A stretch of 64,000 nt of DNA from Turnera subulata (lineage: Eukaryota; Streptophyta; Magnoliopsida; Malpighiales; Passifloraceae), in contig JAKUCV010007463.1 in assembly GCA_028386065.3 (NCBI GenBank), positions 1 to 64,000 on the forward strand, written 5' to 3'. The position numbers were made by a program, and so were the translations under genes. Position 1 is the first letter of the stretch, and each line of letters opens with the position of its first letter. The notes under the pieces were generated by a model that saw only the letters and a program-made list of their open reading frames with translations, had not been told where the DNA came from and ran no database searches. Of the stretch, positions 1 to 10,189 are shown one piece after another.

Positions 1-499
1 TTGTTGCTCAACACTGGGGAGTTTCTCAATTGAAGTAATATAATGCTCGCTTGTTCAATATTTTCAATCCCTTTATTCTTCAACATCACCACAGGTCCCC
101 GCATTAGATAATTGATTTGATTCCCAACGTGGTTAGCAATGATTTGAGTATAGAACTGATATGAAGTATATCTCTGAGCAAGATTCGACAAATAAAAAAA
201 AAAAAAAAATCTCTGAACAAGAAGTGAAGGTTGCTGTTTTTTGTATGGGAGTTTATGAAAGCCCCGGCCCAAATGCTCCTGGGTGCATCTAATATGGGGG
301 ATAAGCTGGCATGTTTTCTAATATGGAGGAGAGTAAGGAATATATATTGATAGATGGGGCAAACAAGATAGATATTCCCATTACTTTTTGCGTTGTAAAC
401 TCGATTACTCTAGAATTTTAGCGGATTCTAATTTATGCTTTGTATTTGGGTGATAAGCTGAATGAGTTGCCTGAAGACTGATTGAGTTGTAGTGTTTTG

Positions 500-730
500 G
501 AAACTTCCTTCCTTCCCTAGGTGTCGTTCTGAAACTAAATATAGATGGAGGTTCGAAAGGTAACTCAAGATGAGCAAGGGAGATAGATGCCTAGGCGGAG
601 TTAATGCATGGCATTGATATATATATATATAGTGCGGGAGATGAGTATTACATAGTTACAATTGAAAGTTGATTCTCGAATTGCATAGAAATTGATTACG
701 GGTTCAAAAATTCCTGAGAGATGGGTACTA
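500..730 (+). pseudogene. LINE RNase H domain relic
   Basis: One frame around 520-570 reads LGVVLKLNIDGGSKGN. This matches the start of the RNase H (RVT_3) domain at the C-terminus of plant non-LTR retrotransposons, including the first catalytic Asp in the NIDGG context. Later pieces (LKVDSRIA-like, then IPERW-like) are in other frames and interrupted by stops and an (AT)n run near 618. It is therefore a decayed fragment, not a gene. No poly-A tail or target-site duplication could be assigned. The sequence at 1-500 shows no coding signal I recognise. Confidence 0.5.
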
Positions 731-734
731 TCTT

Positions 735-1138
735 TTGGTAAACACACCCTCAAAACGTACAAATTTGATAAAACTGACTCAGTTGCGCGTGTATTATACA
801 GTAAATATAATGCATGCTAGAGCAACGATCAGAGCAGCAAAAAGCTTTTTCATTTTTTTTGATGGATTAGTCCCATTACTGTATCCGGTTATGGGAGTTC
901 TTCTTACAGAGTCAATAACAGCAACTGGATAACACTTAAGTAAAAGTTGGCAATTGTACAGGCAACAAAATATCAGTTTCAAAAGTCCTCAACGACACAG
1001 CTAGATAACATGGAGGTACATGAAAAACCCAAAGATAAATTTATAAATGACTATAAATGACTTTCAGCCAGGCATATGGAGGTATGAAATCTTAATACCA
1101 CATGCCACATGAGGCTAGACCAGCAAACTGCTCGTGTA
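735..1138. repeat. Cluster flank block, extra upstream copy
   Basis: This stretch is a diverged copy of the block found on the left side of genes A, B, E, F and G, for example 1420-1900 and 4920-5400. Shared landmarks are the 'gactcagttg' stretch, the 'atgcatgctagagcaac' stretch and the 'catggaggtacatgaaaa' stretch. No cystatin-like exon follows it before the next copy begins, so it marks an additional or partly deleted duplication unit. Short ORFs here are not conserved as proteins. Confidence 0.6.
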
Positions 1139-1320
1139 ACGGGTGGCTTATTTTAGCTTTATAAAGCAACTCTTTCTTTACTCTTCCGTCAACTAGGGCA
1201 ATTTGCGGCTCTTAAATATTACCTTAATTATATGCGAGTGCATAATTGGATGCAAGCAAAACTTGGTGTCATTTTCTTGTCATGCGGAAGAATATATGTC
1301 ACTGCTGAACGTTTTTGCTT
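1139..1320 (-). repeat. Locally inverted segment of the flank block
   Basis: Read on the minus strand this segment matches plus-strand sequence at about 46640-46825 and 54525-54700: the AGCAAAAAC..TTCAGCAGTGACAT start, then 'ttccgcatgacaagaaaatg', then 'gctttataaagctaaaataag'. The sequence immediately after 1320 ('atgaacagaaaactcagg') is again in the normal orientation. Only about 180 bp is flipped. Confidence 0.65.
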
Positions 1321-1399
1321 ATGAACAGAAAACTCAGGCCTCCATCATTGTTCCTTATAAAAAAAATTAACAATAACAATATCTACACAACAAACCCTT

Positions 1400-2142
1400 C
1401 CATCACACCCTCAACTTAACAATTTGATAAACTGACTCAGTTGTGTCTGTACGTACCAGTAAGATAGTGCATGCTTGGACAACTATCAAAGCAGCCAAGA
1501 AGGATATATGAGCCAGGGTAATTGAGCACATAGAAATTGCACAATGCCTTGCTGGCTCAACAAAGTGGTTAAATTTTTTTCATGCACTAGTAGTCCCACT
1601 ACTGTAGTTGGTAAAGAGATTTTTTTAAAAACAACAAGTCAATTAGCAGCAATTGGATAACACTAAAAGGAAAGATCAACTCAATAAGTAAAAGATGGCA
1701 ATAGTATAGGCAACAATATATCAGTTTCAAAAGTCCCCAAAGACACAGTTAAAAAACTAACATGGAGGTACATGAAAAACCCAAAGACAGATTTATAAAT
1801 GACTTTGAGCCAAGCATGGAGGCACACAAAACTTCCATTTATCTCTGAAAACAACACCAGCTCGCTCATTAGAACGAGGATCCTTGTACCCAAATGCATC
1901 AGAGTACCTGACGACTCAAAACACAGGCAGAATCATGACATTAAGATTTCATCATTTACCGGAGAATCACAGAGTTAAACAACAAAATTATGCACAAAAT
2001 TATGCAAATGAAGGACAGTGGTGAATCATTTAGGCAGCCTAGGGCAAGAAGGCCGGACATACATCATAAATTAACAAATAAGTTGAGAGTTGGATTATAT
2101 ATACATTAGGCGGCAGAAATAGAATGAAGTTGCTATTACCAT
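1400..2142. repeat. Flank block downstream of copy A
   Basis: This is the 3' flank of gene A (A is on the minus strand). It carries the shared 'tcagtttcaaaagtcc', 'catggaggtacatgaaaa' and 'gatttataaatgac' landmarks seen left of B, E and F. It probably contains 3' UTR and downstream sequence. ORFs such as the one at 1681-1899 recur between copies only because the DNA is duplicated, and they show no protein family signature. Confidence 0.55.
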
Positions 2143-2933
2143 CTAATTAGTTCTGGGCTTAAACTCCATAACCTCGATCACCCCCCCAATCCCATCGTAA
2201 ACCTTAGTTTGATAAACTTTGGTCTCCCCGGGGAAGGCAGGATCTTCGGCCTCAAAGACTATGTAGTAGATGAAACCAGCGCAAACTTGGGCGGCAGCAT
2301 AAGGGATTCGCTTCAATATCAGCTCTGGCTTCTACAAACAAGTATAAATGGCAACGAGAATTACAAATAACTCAATGTAATTGCAAAAACATGATACGTA
2401 CACAACAAACAAATTGATGATAAAAAATTGAGGGAGAAAACAAAAATAAAAGCATAAATAAAAAGCCTTGCCTTTTCCTTAATTGCGAACTCAGCGCACC
2501 TCTTGATATCTTCATCATCGTTTGGCTCATAAAAGGGGCAAACCATACCTAAAAGCGGAAGGCGCGGAGTGGACAAGGATATGCCGAAACCCTGTACACA
2601 AAACATAAAAAAAAAAAAAAAGAGAGAGAGAGAGAAAAAAAGGTTAGGATTACATACAATCCCCACCCAAGTTTTTTTTTTTTTTAAGGGTTTATCAAAT
2701 GAATTAAAGTAAAAACAAGAACAAATAGAAAGACAAAAGCTTACTTGGGTATCCTCCATCTCCTTACAATAACGATGAAATCCTCGCCTCTGCTCAAGGG
2801 TTTTAAAAACAAGCTTGCAGTCGCTTTCACAATCGGACGTACACTTATCGTATTCATCTTCATCTTCTTCAACTTCAAGTCCTTGCCTTTTATTAGTTTC
2901 CGCCAAAGCTTCAAAATTCTTCCCCGTACCCAT
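2143..2933 (-). CDS. Cystatin-like three-exon gene, copy A
   Basis: The predicted protein is 165 aa from three exons: 2745-2933, 2472-2591 and 2143-2331, all phase 0. Exon 1 starts MGTGKNFEAL and carries an acidic run, then DKCTSDCESDC and FHRYCKEMEDTQ. Exon 2 begins GFGISLS and ends CAEFAIKEK. Exon 3 contains AAAQVCAGFIYYIVFEAED and TKVYQTKVYDG. The QVxAG-then-beta-strand pattern is the cystatin/monellin signature, with Cys in the variable position, so a cysteine-protease-inhibitor fold is inferred. Activity is not shown. The intron 1 donor is GT (gtaagc); the intron 2 donor is gcaagg, a GC-AG intron. No signal peptide is visible. The GTG or upstream ORF extension is unlikely because copy G shares the same ATG. 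Exons are nearly identical to copy G at 55294-56068. Confidence 0.8.
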
Positions 2934-4339
2934 GATACACAGCCAACTAGACCAGAGAGAAAAGACTTGAAATCTTGGGTTGCTGTCCGTTTTTGAATAC
3001 CTATTGCCTTGCCAGTTGTCTAGTTTTGACAACGAACAGAATTGTTTGGGTTTATTGGTTTCCTTTCTTTGAGCCCATGCTTTTACGAGAATTTTTCAGT
3101 TTCTAAGCGGCCGGTTGTTTACATTAGCCCACTAATCACAGCCTGTCTAGTGTTTAACAAGCCCAAATCACGATACTAAAAACAACAAGAATATAAAAGA
3201 CTCAACTGCTAAACCAGCAGCAACATACACATGCAGAAGTTTTACTGGTTTTGTATCTTTGTGCCCACGATTTTCCTGAAGTTTCTTTCTCACGACTGCG
3301 GGCTAATTTTTTTGGTTTCTCCTTCTATGAGAGATGATATATAGGTGTTTTGATTTTTGAATAACCCTGGCCTTCTTAGTTGTTGGGCAGAAGATTAAAA
3401 GCTGGACGAGCAAGAGAACCCATCCATATCCATTCATGGGGTATATGCCAACAATGAAAACACCCAGCATCGTCACTTCCAGAAACAACATCCCACACAC
3501 CTTTTGCTTCTTATAATCACTCGATTCACCCTCCCGTAACATGTAAAGCAGAATCTTATATTTGAACAAAAAACAAATAATCTTAGAAATGTCTAGCCAA
3601 AAGAAAACACCATGGCTGCGAATGCGATACTCTCAAATGGAAAAAAAGCGGGCAGCCCGCCACGTCAGCAGGTACCTGACCAGGGGATTACGTTTGGCCT
3701 GCCCGTGCGAAGTCGAGGTATATGCCCGACAAAAAAATGTCGGGATATATAATTAGCCAAACCACTAAACATGGAGGCCCAAAAAACCCAAAAACCCGAT
3801 AAAGAAGCTAGGCCAGCTTGGTATGCCAACAATAAAACACCAGGCATTGTCACTTCAGAAACAGCATTCATCACCTTTCGCTTATTATACCCTCCGGTAA
3901 CAGGCAAAACAGAATCTTATATTTGAAAAAAAAAAAACACACACACACACACACACAATCATAGAAATACCCTTAAAAAATGTTTAGCCGGAAGGAAACA
4001 CCGTGGCTGTGCTACTCCCAAAAGGACAAAGGCCCGGATTGCATGCAAGCAGCAACCCAGTAACACCCTCATTCAGAGTTCATAATGGCATATACATTAT
4101 ATTTCCACTGAAAAAGGTTTTGGGAACACGAGAAACAATACAAAGCTAGTATTTAAATATGATGCTCAATGCTTATAATATTAAGATTAAGATCAGGCAC
4201 CAACACTTTATTACACTAATAAGGATATTTTCTACATAATTAGGGTAACAAGATAGAAGAGCATGTTGCACCGTAATAATAAAGTATTAGCACATAGCTA
4301 ACAAACATGGATATTAAATATACTTAAGCTAACATATAT

Positions 4340-4425
4340 ACATCTCCCATCCCAGCATGCATGGAGCATATATCTGCAGTATTCCTCTCAAAACTCCGCT
4401 GGCTGGCTCACCAAACACTAGTATC
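4340..4425 (-). other. Conserved block with splice-acceptor-like end, copy 1
   Basis: On the minus strand a pyrimidine-rich stretch ending in CAG precedes ATACTAGTGTTTGGTGAGCC. The same arrangement occurs at about 13530-13615, 46530-46612 and 54405-54485, always about 1-1.5 kb on the 3' side of a cystatin-like gene. The best-preserved reading is L-Q-(F/Y)-G-E-P-(A/V)-E-F and then stop. In this copy a small duplication (GGCTGGCT on the plus strand) disrupts it. It could be a 3' UTR exon or the terminal exon of an unrecognised gene. Confidence 0.3.
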
Positions 4426-4546
4426 TGAAAGAAAATAGAAATAAAAATTTAGCAGGCAATAAGTCTTAAACATCTTATAAAGCAAAAACATTCAGCAGTG
4501 GCACTTATTCTTCCGCATGACAAGAAAATGACACCAAGTTTTGCTT

Positions 4547-4675
4547 GCATCCAATTATGGGCATATAACGTAATATTTAAGTTTGGATTGCATCCAATTA
4601 TGCGCATATGAGGTAATATTTAAGTTTGGATTGCATCCAATTATGCGCATATGAGGTAATATTTAAGAGCCGCAA
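4547..4675. repeat. 43-bp tandem triplication
   Basis: 'gcatccaattatg' starts at 4547, 4590 and 4633, giving three head-to-tail units of 43 bp. Units two and three are almost identical. The homologous positions in the flanks of F and G hold a single unit, so the expansion is private to this copy. Confidence 0.85.
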
Positions 4676-5652
4676 ATTGCCCTAGATAAGTAGAAGTTGC
4701 TTTATAAAGCTAAAATAAGCAACCAGTACTCACTGTAAAAAGAGAATTAGTTTTAGGTCTCATGACATTGTTATGCAGCCTAAGTCAAGGTGGTGTGGTT
4801 TTCAAGAAAGCATTCCCAAACAATTAAAACTTATACAATGATTATGAACAGAAAACTCAGGCCTCCATCATCGTTCCTTTTTCCATAAAAAATAACAACA
4901 TCTACAAAACAAACCCTTCCATGACACCCTCAACTTACCAATTTGATACAAGTGACTCAGTTGTGTGTATTATGCTGTAAATATAATGCATGCTAGAGCA
5001 ACGATCAGAGCAGCCAAAGATTAAAGGATATGAACCAGGAAACAGAGCACATACAAATTGCACAATGCCTTACTAGCTCAACCAATTGGTTAAAGCTTTT
5101 TTAATGCATTAGTCCCACTACTGTGGTCGCTTATGGCCTATGGGAGTTTTTTTTACGAAGTCAATAGCAGCAACTGAATAACACTAGGTAAAAGTCGGCA
5201 ACAGTACAGGTAACAAAATATCAGTTTCAAAAGTCCTCAACGACACAGCTAAAATAATAACATGGAGGTACATGAAAAAGCCAAAGATATATTTATAAAT
5301 GATATTCAGCCAGGAATGGAGGTATATAAAACTTCCATATATTTCTGAAACCCCCACCAATTTGCTCATAAGAACAAGCATTCTAGTAGCCAAATACATC
5401 AGATTACCTAATGACTCAAAAGAGTGGCGAAATCATGACATTAAGGTTTCAAAATTCTCCAGTGAATCATTAGGCAGGACAGAGTAAAAAACAAAGAAAT
5501 TATGCATGGCAACTGCAACTATGAAGGCCCTGGGTGAATCATTTAGGCAGCCCACACAACGAGGAGGCCGATAATACATCATAATTAACAAACCAGTTGA
5601 CAGTACGTAGGATTATAAGCAGCAATAGAAAAATTGGCATATTACCTCCTAA

Positions 5653-6409
5653 TTAGGTTTTGGGCTCAAACACCTCAAACATGTCAACCTCCATCCGTTT
5701 AATCCCATCGTAAACCTTAATTTTATAAAATTTGGTCTTTTCGGGAAAAGCAGGATCCTCGGCCTCTGCCTCAAAGATGATGAAATACATGAAACCAGCA
5801 CAAACATGCCTGGCAGCATAAGTGATCCGCTTCAATTTTAGCTCTGACTTCTACAAAACAACAACAACAATTACTAATTACAACTCAATACAAATGCAAA
5901 AACATGATACCCAACAGAGCACAAAACATAATTGATGGAAAAGAAGGAAAACAAGCAAACAAACAAAATCAAATAAAAATCTTGCCTCTTGCTTAATTGC
6001 GAACTCAGTGCACTACCTGGCACCTTTATGTTCGTAGTCTGGTCATCCCTAACAACAACCGGTATGACGGATTGAAGGTTAGGCCGAACCCCCACACAAA
6101 CACAAAACAAATAAAAGAAGGTGAGGTTATGGTTAGACCCAAGTTATAAAAAAAAAAAAAAAAAAAAGGAAAAGGAAAGAGAAGAAAACAACCACTCACT
6201 TGCGTTTCCCTCATCTCCTTCAGGTAACGATGAATTTCTCGCCTTCTTTCCGGAGTGTCAAAATCAATCGCGCACTCGCGGTAACATTCGGGCTGGCACT
6301 TATCGTATTCATCTTCGTCGGCGGCAACATGGTCGTCCAGTTTTTGCCTTTTACAAGCAGATTCAGATTCAGATTCAAAGCTTGAATCTTGACAAGTCAT
6401 GGTAGCCAT
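5653..6409 (-). pseudogene. Cystatin-like gene, copy B, damaged exon 2
   Basis: Exon 1 (6200-6409, 70 aa from MATMTCQDSS) and exon 3 (5653-5850, 65 aa ending VFEPKT) are open and well conserved; exon 3 contains ARHVCAGFMYFIIFEAE. Exon 2 is broken. The AG acceptor before GGGTTCGGCC has become GG, the frame ends in a stop after GMTRLRT, and the Leu-Glu-Pro region seen in H is deleted or shifted. The exon 2 donor is still the family's gcaag type. If exon 2 is skipped, exons 1 and 3 join in phase 0, so a shortened 135-aa product is possible. Without expression evidence I call it a pseudogene. Confidence 0.7.
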
Positions 6410-6474
6410 GATCGATTACCGCCAACCAACCTTTTTCGAGCACACCCGGATGGAACCCTAGAACAAAATAACAA

Positions 6475-6514
<40 letters not shown>
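6475..6514. repeat. (AAT)n microsatellite
   Basis: An uninterrupted AAT/ATA run of about 40 bp lies upstream of the copy B start codon. Confidence 0.9.
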
Positions 6515-6908
6515 GGGTTGGGCTGGTGTGGCGTTTAACGTGTCGTTCGGTTTCTCTGATTTTAGCAAGATTGAGGCCGAATTTTGTTGGGCCTATTGGT
6601 TTCTTTTAGTCATTGGGCCTGGCTCTTTTCCGGGGTTTTTATATTTACAGAAAAGAGGTTTTTTTTTGTCAAAATTAATTTAAATTTCGCATTATTTTAG
6701 TAAAAAATTTCTCCTATGTTAAGTTTTTTACTACCAAAAGCAAAAGATCAAATTTTAGGACACTTTTCAACCACCTTTATTATATTTTAAGAATATTAAT
6801 TATTGATGCTGTATATAGTACATTTTCTAATCACCCCATTCCTTCTCAATATACTGGATTTTGCGACATCATATCAATTTACAGAATTCTTCCCCTCACT
6901 TACAAATA

Positions 6909-6926
6909 GAAATAAAGATTAGTTGT
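6909..6926. repeat. LINE target-site duplication, left copy
   Basis: The 18-bp sequence gaaataaagattagttgt is repeated exactly at 9541-9558, directly after the poly-A tail of the LINE. Confidence 0.9.
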
Positions 6927-9540
6927 GTTCGTAGATTCTCCTTACCTGTTAACGCAAGTGCGAGTCCAGGAACCTGCTGTTAATCCTGCATCTGAGGCGA
7001 TGTCGATGGACCCTTCACCGGATGTAGGTGAACCGAACCCGAGTCATGCACAACGACGCTCCGATGCCACCATGGAGGAGCGCGTTCGAGAATAATTTTG
7101 TTGAAAGATTCTATTCAAATTATTTTCAAATATGAAGATATATATATTAACGGACCCAAATTAAATTGCACCCACTTAAAAAAAAACTTTGACCCAAATT
7201 AAGTTCCCAAATCTACGAAAATTATAAAATTTTTAAAAGAAACTAATTATGATAGGAAGAGAATTAATTATCAATTAATGAGATTAAAGCCTCCAGATCA
7301 AATCATCATCTCTTTCATTAAATTGCACCCATTTAAAAAAATTTTGATTTCCTTACGGCTTTCTTACGATTGATACTCGTAAGGAAGCTGCAAGAAAAGT
7401 TTCCTTTCGGATTTCTTACGGATTGCTTACGGACGTCGATTTTCTTTCCAAATTTTGCTTACGGTACGTTTCGGTAAGGAATCCGCAATTGTAAACAAAT
7501 CCCTAAAATAAAACAAGCAAGAGAATCCACTCTTGTGATGAGAATATCAAAGTTTATCTGAACTCCTCCTGGTGATCTATAACCCAATTTTTTTTCTAAC
7601 AACGCTGGACCTAGAAAAATACCTTGGGGTCCCCATTAACCATAAGAGGGTCACTAAAAACACCTACCAATACCTTGTGGATTCTGTGCAGAAACGTCTT
7701 AGTACGTGGCAAGCCAACAGATTATCCATGGCGGGCAGGGTCACTCTCACGCAATCAGTGCTGACGGCTCCACCACTATACACCATGCAAACTGTCAAGC
7801 TCCCCATGGCGGTTTGTGATAAAATAGACCGTCTATGCCGGAATTTTGTATGGGGCAACTCAGATGATGAGAGGAAACCGCACCTTGTGAACTGGAAGGC
7901 AATCACCCAACCGAAAACTAGGGGCGGACTGGGTTTGAAGAGTATTAGGGCCACTAATACCTCTCTTATTATGAAGTTGGCGTGGGGGTTGATTTCAAGA
8001 CCCCAAGCAACCTGGGTTCGAGTTATGTACACGAAGTATGGACTGCCTGACAGGGAGATACCTAGGGCCTTGGAGCCTAAGAATGGATCCCCTATTTGGA
8101 GGGCCATCTGTAGCGTGTGGAAGTCTGTCTTGAATGGAGCAATCTGGAAGATAGGTAATGGTCACACTACTCTTTTCTGGACTGACCGTTGGACTGAATC
8201 TGGCCCTCTAATTAATATGGCTTTGCATGATATTTCGGAGGAGGAGAAAGGGAAACTGTTGAAGGTTTTTGTCCTACCAAATGGTGAATGGGATTGGAGC
8301 GCCTTTGCCAACCTACTCCCAGCACGGTGCCTCCAGGAGTTAGCGGACGTGGAACCCCCAAAACCGGGTAATGGAAATGATAGAATGATCTGGAATGAAA
8401 CCCCCAATGGCAAGTTTTCAACGAAGTCTGCCTATGATCTCTTGCAGAACCAAGAATGGGAGGAGGAGCAGGACTTGTGGTCGGATGTGTGGGCATGGAA
8501 GGGACCCCAACGCATCAAGAGCTTCTTATGGCTGTTGGCACACAACAAATTACTCACTAATGCAGAGCAAAGCAGGAGGCACATGGCAGACGATGGTCTT
8601 TGCCTTAGGTGCATACAAAGTCAAGAAACAACACTGCATGCACTTAGGGATTGTCCATCTATACTTGCCATTTGGAGGCAACTGGGTTCCCAGTCCAGAA
8701 GCCTAGGCTTCCATACACATAATGTGGGCCGCTGGATACAGTCCAACCTCACTACACAAGCCCAAAGCAGCAATGGCACTGATTGGCCTATTGTATTTGG
8801 GGTAGCCTGCCACCAGATTTGGGAATGGAGGAACAAGCTGGTCTTTGACCCCGACTTTAATGCGTCTATTTGCTCAAGCTTCATCATTGGCAAGAAAGCC
8901 AAGGAAATCCAAAGGGTGAATGAGAATGCTGCAGGGGAGCGAGCTACTTATGGGGCTTCTAAAATGGTGTTTGTTCACTGGAAACCACCTGTTCAAGGTG
9001 CTGTGAAACTAAACACGGACGGGGCATTCAACAGGAACACGAAGGAAGCAACTGTAGGGGGTGTCCTTAGAGGTGACATGGGCGAATGGTTGAGAGGCTT
9101 CCATGCGAAGGTGGGGGTGTGTTCCGCTTTTCAGGCAGAGCTATGGGGACTGAAGCTTGGTCTAGAGCTGGCATGGAGGTTGGGGTTTCGAAAGCTTGAA
9201 GTTGAAGTTGATTCCCAGATCCTTGTGGACATTTGTCAATCGGATGAAGAGGACCAGAAATCACTTCCACTTTTAGCTAGGGAAGTCTGTGCCCTTTTGA
9301 ACCAAAGATGGGAGGTTAAAGTGTCTCATATTTTCAGAGAAGCAAATAGATGTGCTGATGCACTAGCTAAGCAAGCGAGATCCCACCCCGGGGACAGCAT
9401 CGAGTTAGCACAACCAACTCCTGACCTCCTTCAGATTTTAGCTGATGATGTAGCAGGGACTGTGTTCCCCAGAGTAGCTCCGATGTGAGCCTATTGTTTT
9501 GTAGCCTTCGGGCATTTCTACTTGTATCCAAAAAAAAAAA
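6927..9540 (+). mobile_element. 5'-truncated L1-type LINE with exact 18-bp TSD
   Basis: The insertion lies between two perfect 18-bp direct repeats and ends in a short poly-A run (about 9530-9540), the hallmarks of target-primed reverse transcription. The 3' part (7572-9488) encodes the end of the reverse transcriptase, a zinc-binding zf-RVT region and RNase H. The first ~180 bp is GC-richer and may be ORF1-derived (it reads VRVQEPAVNPASE in one frame). An AT-rich stretch at about 7110-7570, with TTACGG-rich pieces and a repeated 'ttaaattgcaccca', looks foreign to the LINE, so the body is either rearranged or carries a nested insertion. The endonuclease and the YxDD catalytic part of the polymerase are absent. 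Confidence 0.85.
7572..9488 (+). CDS. LINE ORF2 C-terminal part: RT end, zf-RVT, RNase H
   Basis: This is an open frame of 638 aa with no internal stop. Residues ~15-145 match the C-terminal/thumb region of plant LINE reverse transcriptase (EKYLGVPINHKRVTK, RLSTWQANRLSMAGR, LCRNFVWG). Residues ~275-375 are the zf-RVT region with the C-x2-C...H...C arrangement (LCLRCIQS...LHALRDC). Residues ~470-600 are RNase H type RVT_3 with all four acidic positions: NTDGA, FQAELWG, EVDSQ and RCADAL. The true start is lost because the 5' part of ORF2 is missing. The first ATG at 7572 is simply the first in frame after a junction. An intact frame suggests recent insertion or copying. It cannot be autonomous because the endonuclease and polymerase active site are missing. 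Confidence 0.85.
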   Translation: MIYNPIFFLTTLDLEKYLGVPINHKRVTKNTYQYLVDSVQKRLSTWQANRLSMAGRVTLTQSVLTAPPLYTMQTVKLPMAVCDKIDRLCRNFVWGNSDDERKPHLVNWKAITQPKTRGGLGLKSIRATNTSLIMKLAWGLISRPQATWVRVMYTKYGLPDREIPRALEPKNGSPIWRAICSVWKSVLNGAIWKIGNGHTTLFWTDRWTESGPLINMALHDISEEEKGKLLKVFVLPNGEWDWSAFANLLPARCLQELADVEPPKPGNGNDRMIWNETPNGKFSTKSAYDLLQNQEWEEEQDLWSDVWAWKGPQRIKSFLWLLAHNKLLTNAEQSRRHMADDGLCLRCIQSQETTLHALRDCPSILAIWRQLGSQSRSLGFHTHNVGRWIQSNLTTQAQSSNGTDWPIVFGVACHQIWEWRNKLVFDPDFNASICSSFIIGKKAKEIQRVNENAAGERATYGASKMVFVHWKPPVQGAVKLNTDGAFNRNTKEATVGGVLRGDMGEWLRGFHAKVGVCSAFQAELWGLKLGLELAWRLGFRKLEVEVDSQILVDICQSDEEDQKSLPLLAREVCALLNQRWEVKVSHIFREANRCADALAKQARSHPGDSIELAQPTPDLLQILADDVAGTVFPRVAPM

Positions 9541-9558
9541 GAAATAAAGATTAGTTGT
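9541..9558. repeat. LINE target-site duplication, right copy
   Basis: Exact match to 6909-6926, immediately downstream of the poly-A run. Confidence 0.9.
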
Positions 9559-10180
9559 TGAAAATGCGAGTTTGATATGAATGGGACTAGGCAGCACACC
9601 CAGTCCCAGATCCCATAAACGGTGCCCCCCATTTGTGAAGGCCCAATTTTTTCAGGTAATGAGTTGCTTTGGGGGATGACATTTTGACCAGAACAAGTTA
9701 TGTACATTGTTATACAAAATCCCAGCCCAGGAAGTAGCGAAACAACCTCTGGGAAGATATCCACCATCAATCTATAATTTACCCAATTCCCAGGACATCA
9801 TAAATCCCATGGAAATGGCCTGTTCACTGCTGCAAAGCAAACTCAACAGCTTACACTTCTCCTTCTACGGTTGAAAAATTACTTATAATATGTGGTCAGA
9901 GAGTGATAGATGGAGGCTGATGTTTTGTGCACTAAATTTTATATGCTTTGATTTCAAATGCTTAAAAAATATTGTCCACATTTTTTGCTAAGAAACATAT
10001 TTACTCCAATCACATGGACTTTAAGGTTGTCATTGAAATTTTTTGAAATATAAAATATTCAATAGAAACTAATATATTATAAAAAAAAATTGACAAATAA
10101 GTAATACTAATTATAACATAAAGAAAATTTTAATATAAAAGACGTGGAAACAATTATCTTTATAATAGTTCAATATCACA
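9559..10180. other. Intergenic, AT-rich
   Basis: No coding signal is recognised. The part to about 9900 is of moderate GC content and may continue the sequence that was upstream of copy B before the LINE inserted. From about 9950 it is very AT-rich. Confidence 0.4.
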
Positions 10181-10189
10181 ATATTATTT

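Larger units (their letters stand above)
3340..5650. repeat. Flank block downstream of copy B, partly doubled
   Basis: The block aligns with 45930-47460 (left of F) and 53800-55290 (left of G). The landmark 'cattcatggggtat', followed by a Cys-poor ORF on the minus strand, occurs at about 3433 and is partly repeated at about 3815-3930, so this unit contains an internal duplication. It includes a short (AC)n run at about 3938-3957. There is no protein I recognise. Confidence 0.55.

Noticed and set aside
1681..1899. 72-aa ORF similar to 5184-5399
   Set aside because: The similarity is due to duplicated flank DNA; stops and indels in the other copies (43900-44100, 47367-47450) show no protein-level constraint.
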